Shown piece after piece: positions 60,075-64,000 of a stretch of 64,000 nucleotides of DNA. The position numbers and the translations under genes are program-made. The DNA is from DASPNH01 sp035626675 (GTDB lineage Bacteria; Desulfobacterota; Binatia; UBA1149; CAITLU01). Each line of letters opens with the position of its first letter. The stretch's first letter is position 1. A model generated the notes under the pieces. That model made no database searches, was not told where the DNA came from, and saw only the letters and a program-made list of their open reading frames with translations. Where the stretch lies: NCBI GenBank assembly GCA_035626675.1, contig DASPNH010000157.1, positions 39,741 to 103,740 on the forward strand. Reading direction: 5' to 3'.

Positions 60075-61826
60075 GTGTCCCGGCTCTGGGTTTACGTCCG
60101 TCGCTACTCGTACCGCTACTTCATCGGCGGCATCTGCCTGCTGGCGACGGCGTCCCTGGTGATGGCGATTCCCTGGCTGACCCAGCATGCCGTCGACGCG
60201 GTCGGCAGCGCCGGTGACGCCGGCGAGCGCATGAAATCGGTGGCCTTCTACGCGATGGCCATCATCGGCATCGCCATCGCGCAGGCGCTCGTGCGTACCG
60301 TCTCGCGCGTGATGGTCTTCAACGCCGGACGCGACGTCGAGTACGACCTTCGCAATGACCTCTACGTGCATCTGCTGAGGCTGCACCAGGGCTACTACCA
60401 GCGCCAGCGCACCGGCGACCTGATGTCGCGACTGGTCAACGACATCGGCGCCGTGCGGCTGCTGCTCGGCCCGGGCCTGCTGACGATCCTCAACACGCCG
60501 CTCTACTGCGTCTACGCGTTCTCGCTCATGATGATGATGGACGTACCGCTTACGCTGGCTGCCATCGCGCCCTTCCCCGTCGTGCTCTTCATCATGAAGC
60601 GCTACACGCGCCCGATGATGGAGGCCACCGTCCACACCCAGGAGAAGCTGGCCGAGATGTCGGCGTTCGCGCAGGAAAGCCTGGCAGGCGCGCACGTGGT
60701 CAAGAGCTTCGGCCGCGAGGCTGCGCGAGCCGAGGAGTTCGCGCGCCTCAATGCCTCGTACAAGGAGCAGGCGATGGTGGCCGCGCGCCTGCGTGGCAAG
60801 ATCTTTCCGCTCATCCGCATCGTCTCATCCCTCGGCGTCCTGATCGTGCTCGGCTACGGCGGCACCCTCGTCGTCGAAGGCCGGCTGACGCTGGGGCAAC
60901 TCGTCGCATTCATGGGCTACCTGCACATCCTGGCATGGCCGATCATGGCGGTGGGCTGGATGATCGCCATCTGGCAGCGCGGCAAGGCGGCGCTGATCCG
61001 CCTCGGGGAGATCTTCGACATCGAGCCGGCCGTGGCCACGCCCGCCGGCGGTTTCGTGCCTTCGCAAGTGCGCGGCGAGATCCGCTTCGAGGACGTCGGC
61101 TTCGGCTTTGGCGGCGAGACCAACGGCGCTGGCATTCTGCACGACGTTTCGCTGACGATTCCCGCCGGTACCAGCCTCGGGATTCTGGGGCGTACCGGCT
61201 CGGGCAAGTCGACACTCGCCCACCTGGTGCCGCGGCTGTTCGACGCGACGGGCGGACGCGTGCTCGTCGATGGCGTCGACGTTCGGCAATGGGACCTGTC
61301 CGCGCTGCGCAGCGCGATCGGCTTCGTGCCGCAGGATCCGTTCCTGTTCTCGTCGACCATCGAGCAGAACATCGGCTTCGGGCGCGACGACGGTGCTGCC
61401 GACGAGATGAACCGCCTCGTCGAAATGTCGGGCCTGGATTCGGACCTCTCGGAATTTCCGCATGGGCTTTCGACGCCAGTCGGCGAACGCGGCGTCACGC
61501 TCTCGGGTGGGCAGAAACAGCGCCTGACCCTGGCGCGCGCGATCGCACGCGATCCGAGCATCCTGATTCTCGACGACTCCCTCTCGAGTGTCGATGCCGC
61601 CACCGAACGCCGCATCCTCGATCATCTCGAAGGCGTGATGAAGGGCCGCACCACGATCGTGATCTCGCACCGCGTTTCCTCGGTGCGCCGCGCCGATCGC
61701 GTCGCGGTCATCGACGAAGGACGCGTGCTCGAGGAAGGTACGCACGGCGAGCTGCTCGCGCGCGGCGGATTGTACGCCGACCTGTATCGGCGCCAGCGCC
61801 TGAGCGAAGAGCTGGAGGCGATGTAG
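60075..61826 (+). CDS. ABC exporter half-transporter with degenerate ATPase site (MdlA-like)
   Basis: A 583-residue half-transporter with six membrane helices (about 15-300) and a nucleotide-binding domain. Motifs are Walker A GRTGSGKST near 373, Q-loop FVPQDPF, signature LSGGQKQR near 479, Walker B ILILDDS with Asp500, and the switch His in VISHR. The catalytic Glu after Walker B is Asp501 here, the hallmark of the degenerate site in heterodimeric exporters. It should pair with the next gene, which starts five bases after its stop and has the consensus Glu. Substrate is unknown: multidrug or lipid export in relatives. It starts at GTG 60075, close behind the REP-like palindrome. Confidence 0.93.
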   Translation: MSRLWVYVRRYSYRYFIGGICLLATASLVMAIPWLTQHAVDAVGSAGDAGERMKSVAFYAMAIIGIAIAQALVRTVSRVMVFNAGRDVEYDLRNDLYVHLLRLHQGYYQRQRTGDLMSRLVNDIGAVRLLLGPGLLTILNTPLYCVYAFSLMMMMDVPLTLAAIAPFPVVLFIMKRYTRPMMEATVHTQEKLAEMSAFAQESLAGAHVVKSFGREAARAEEFARLNASYKEQAMVAARLRGKIFPLIRIVSSLGVLIVLGYGGTLVVEGRLTLGQLVAFMGYLHILAWPIMAVGWMIAIWQRGKAALIRLGEIFDIEPAVATPAGGFVPSQVRGEIRFEDVGFGFGGETNGAGILHDVSLTIPAGTSLGILGRTGSGKSTLAHLVPRLFDATGGRVLVDGVDVRQWDLSALRSAIGFVPQDPFLFSSTIEQNIGFGRDDGAADEMNRLVEMSGLDSDLSEFPHGLSTPVGERGVTLSGGQKQRLTLARAIARDPSILILDDSLSSVDAATERRILDHLEGVMKGRTTIVISHRVSSVRRADRVAVIDEGRVLEEGTHGELLARGGLYADLYRRQRLSEELEAM

Positions 61827-61830
61827 CCGC

Positions 61831-63888
61831 GTGGCGTACGAGGAGCGACAGGGCGGTGGCGGTGGCGCTTCGGAGCGCGGCGGTGGTCGTTCGTCCGGCG
61901 GCGGCGAAGGCGATTCGTCGGGCCGGGGCGCGGATCGCTCGTCAGGCAGCGGCGGTAGCGATTCGTCGGGCGGCGGTGGGGCGTCGGAGAGCGGCGTCGG
62001 TCGCAACGAACGCGATCCGAGCGGCGACGTAACGCGCGCCGATACGGGCCGCCGCGAAAGCGGCGCGGCAGCGCGCGGCACGGCCGACGAGCAGCAGCTC
62101 CTCGGCACGCGCGACTGGGCGATGCTGCGCTCGATGTGGCGCTTCGTCGCGCCGTACAAGTGGACGTTCTTTGCCTCGCTGGCGCTTCTTCCGCTGATCT
62201 CGGCCTGCCTGCTGGCCCAGCCGTGGATCGTCAAGCACGCCATCGACGGATACATCGCCGTCGGCACCACCGATGGCCTGTGGTGGTGGGCGATCGCGTT
62301 CGGCGTGATGGTGATCGCCGAGTTCACGCTCCTGTACTGGCAGCACGTGCTGACCATGCTGGTTGCGCAGAAGGCGCTTTCCGACCTTCGCATCGCCGTC
62401 TTCCAGAAGGTCGCGTCGATGGAGACCGCCTTCTTCGACCGCAACCCGGTCGGACGCCTGGTCACGCGAATGACCACCGACGTCGACGTCATCAACGAGA
62501 TGTTCGCTGCCGGCGCCATCACGATGATCATGGACGTGATCACTCTGGTGGGAATCGTCGCGATCATGCTGACCATCCATACGAAGCTCGCGCTGGCGGC
62601 GCTGGCGACGTTGCCCGTGATGCTGTTGCTCGTCGACTTCTTTCGGCGCAAGACGCGCAAATACTATCGCCTCATTCGCGAGCGCATCGCGCGCATCAAC
62701 GCGTATCTTCAAGAGAGCATCACAGGCATGGCCGTGATCCAGCTCTTCGCGCGCGAGCCGCAGGTCGCTTCCGAATTCGAATCGCTCAACGACGCGCACC
62801 GCCGCGCCAACCACTGGTCCAACATCTACGAAGCGGCGCTGTTCTCGATCGTCGAGATGATGAGCGCGATCTCCACCGCCGCGATCCTGTGGTACGGCGC
62901 GCACCTGGTCCTGGACGTGCCGCTGACCGCGCAGTCTGCGCTGACCGGCGCGATCGGCTTCGGAACGCTCGTGGCGTTCATGGAGTACATCAACAAGTTC
63001 TTCATTCCGGTGCGCGACTTCTCCACCAAGTATGCCGTGCTGCAATCGGCGATCACGGCCTGCGAGAAGGTCTTCGGCCTGCTCGAGCTCGAGCCGGCGC
63101 TGAAGACGCCGCAGCGTCCCAAGCCTTCTCCGCCGCCGCTCGGGACGGTCGAGTTCCGCGACGTACGCTTCTCGTACCTGCCGGGCGAGCCGGTGCTGAA
63201 GGGCGTATCGTTCAAGGTCGATCGCGGCGAGCACGTCGCCATCGTCGGCGCCACGGGCTCGGGCAAGACCACCATCACCAAGCTTCTGGCGCGTTTCTAC
63301 GACGTCGAGTCGGGTTCCATCCTCGTCGACGGTGTCGACGTGCGCGAATGGGACCTGGCTGAGCTGCGGCGCCGCATCGTCACGGTGCTGCAGGACGTGT
63401 TCCTGTTCTCGGACACCGTCGCGGCCAACATTCGCATGGGCCGCACCGATCTCGATGATGCGGCCATCGAGCGCGCCGCCGCCGCCGTGCACGTCGATCG
63501 CTTCGTCGAGCGCCTGCCACTTCGCTACCAGGCACCCGTCCGCGAGCGTGGCAACAATTTTTCGACCGGCCAGCGCCAGCTCCTGTCCTTCGCACGCGCG
63601 CTCGCGTATGGCCCCGAGATCCTCGTCCTCGACGAAGCGACGTCGAGCGTCGATCACGACACCGAAGAGCTGATCCAGGATGCGGTTGCGCGCCTGCAGG
63701 AAGGCAGAACGTCCATCGTCATCGCGCACCGGCTCGCGACCATCGAGAATGCCGACCGCATCCTCGTCCTCCATCACGGCGAACTGCGCGAAAGCGGCTC
63801 GCACGCCGAGTTGATGGCCGCCGGTGGCCTGTACGCGCGGCTGTATCGATTGCAGCACGCGGAAGCGGCCGTGGCGCCTGCGGCGTAG
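61831..63888 (+). CDS. ABC exporter half-transporter with consensus ATPase site (MdlB-like)
   Basis: The 685-residue partner of the preceding gene. An unusual N-terminal stretch (about 8-90) is almost pure Gly, Ser, Arg, Asp and Glu, and the family sequence starts only near WRFVAPYKW (about 105). Six membrane helices follow, then the nucleotide-binding domain: Walker A GATGSGKTT near 474, Q-loop LQDVFLF, the variant signature NFSTGQRQLL, Walker B ILVLDEATSS with Glu602 and the switch His in IAHRL. The altered signature FSTGQ together with the other subunit's Asp at Walker B gives one weak and one working ATP site, as in TM287/288- and LmrCD-type exporters. The GTG at 61831 lies five bases after the previous stop. 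Confidence 0.93.
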   Translation: MAYEERQGGGGGASERGGGRSSGGGEGDSSGRGADRSSGSGGSDSSGGGGASESGVGRNERDPSGDVTRADTGRRESGAAARGTADEQQLLGTRDWAMLRSMWRFVAPYKWTFFASLALLPLISACLLAQPWIVKHAIDGYIAVGTTDGLWWWAIAFGVMVIAEFTLLYWQHVLTMLVAQKALSDLRIAVFQKVASMETAFFDRNPVGRLVTRMTTDVDVINEMFAAGAITMIMDVITLVGIVAIMLTIHTKLALAALATLPVMLLLVDFFRRKTRKYYRLIRERIARINAYLQESITGMAVIQLFAREPQVASEFESLNDAHRRANHWSNIYEAALFSIVEMMSAISTAAILWYGAHLVLDVPLTAQSALTGAIGFGTLVAFMEYINKFFIPVRDFSTKYAVLQSAITACEKVFGLLELEPALKTPQRPKPSPPPLGTVEFRDVRFSYLPGEPVLKGVSFKVDRGEHVAIVGATGSGKTTITKLLARFYDVESGSILVDGVDVREWDLAELRRRIVTVLQDVFLFSDTVAANIRMGRTDLDDAAIERAAAAVHVDRFVERLPLRYQAPVRERGNNFSTGQRQLLSFARALAYGPEILVLDEATSSVDHDTEELIQDAVARLQEGRTSIVIAHRLATIENADRILVLHHGELRESGSHAELMAAGGLYARLYRLQHAEAAVAPAA

Positions 63889-63904
63889 CGCGAGGCGGCG
63901 TAGC

Positions 63905-64000
63905 GGGTGCGGCGTCGTGCGGGTGCGGCGTCGTGCGGGTGCGGCGTCGTGCGAGTGCGGCTTGCGCGGTGCGGCGTTGCGCGGGTGCGGCTTGCGCGGT
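63905..64000. repeat. 16-base tandem repeat at the window edge
   Basis: The unit gggtgcggcgtcgtgc occurs three times in perfect register (63905-63920, 63921-63936, 63937-63952). Degenerate copies follow (gagtgcggcttgcgc, ggtgcggcgttgcgc, gggtgcggcttgcgc) up to the end of the window. It begins 17 bases after the stop of the second exporter gene. The array may continue beyond the window. Confidence 0.85.

Noticed and set aside
59889..60695. N-terminal extension of the aminopeptidase
   Set aside because: It is the antisense of the ABC exporter gene and would bury the lipoprotein signal peptide more than 260 residues into the protein.

Overview
The window is a high-G+C stretch of a Gram-negative bacterial chromosome. 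The Gram-negative call rests on an apolipoprotein N-acyltransferase, a porin-like outer-membrane barrel, lipoprotein signals and many exported proteins. Several traits resemble metagenome-assembled deltaproteobacterial or Binatota-type genomes: secreted proteins with poly-Thr linkers and dockerin-like tails, Cys-rich tails on large secreted enzymes, many PAS histidine kinases, and REP-like hairpins of the ggggacagtcccc and ggggtcaggtac type. That placement is inference. I saw no rRNA, tRNA, CRISPR array or prophage.

Layout. 1-6.6 kb: end of a receiver domain, then a plus-strand run of porin-like protein, periplasmic cupredoxin, Cache-HAMP histidine kinase and triple-PAS histidine kinase, closed by a double palindrome. 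6.7-11.5 kb (minus): CoA transferase, 3-hydroxyisobutyrate dehydrogenase-like protein, GST-like protein and Lnt. 11.4-15.7 kb: a membrane GAF kinase, a nucleotidyltransferase remnant and an NtrC-type regulator on the opposite strand. 16-20.2 kb: three exported proteins, the last built from four copies of an unfamiliar acidic repeat. 20.3-25.7 kb: a TauD-like dioxygenase, a large secreted subtilase and an alpha/beta-hydrolase-fold protein with an altered active site. 26.1-28.2 kb: a stand-alone receiver protein and a MASE1 kinase. 28.2-31.4 kb: a ku-ligD NHEJ operon. 31.4-32.3 kb: a non-coding block with a 220-bp tandem repeat. 32.3-39 kb: two overlapping paralogous PAS kinases behind a large periplasmic protein with a Cys-His-Asp pattern. 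39-46.2 kb: TrmL, a DUF1285-like protein, DTD, a dockerin-like secreted protein, fructose-1,6-bisphosphatase, a duplicated SagB-type oxidoreductase and a BNR-repeat secreted protein.

46.4-58.4 kb is the most accessory part: a TetR regulator, two large polytopic membrane proteins, a cadherin-like secreted protein and three toxin-antitoxin loci, two with frameshifted toxins. These are interleaved with the housekeeping genes for citrate synthase and class I fructose-bisphosphate aldolase. 58.8-64 kb holds a lipoprotein aminopeptidase and a heterodimeric ABC exporter with one degenerate and one consensus ATPase site.

The main themes are sensory signalling (six histidine kinases against two complete regulators and one partial receiver), secretion of uncharacterised surface proteins, central carbon enzymes, NHEJ repair and small mobile or addiction elements. 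The strongest candidates for undescribed biology are the porin-cupredoxin-Cache-kinase module, the exported trio with the four-fold repeat, and the periplasmic Cys-His-Asp protein with its two kinases.
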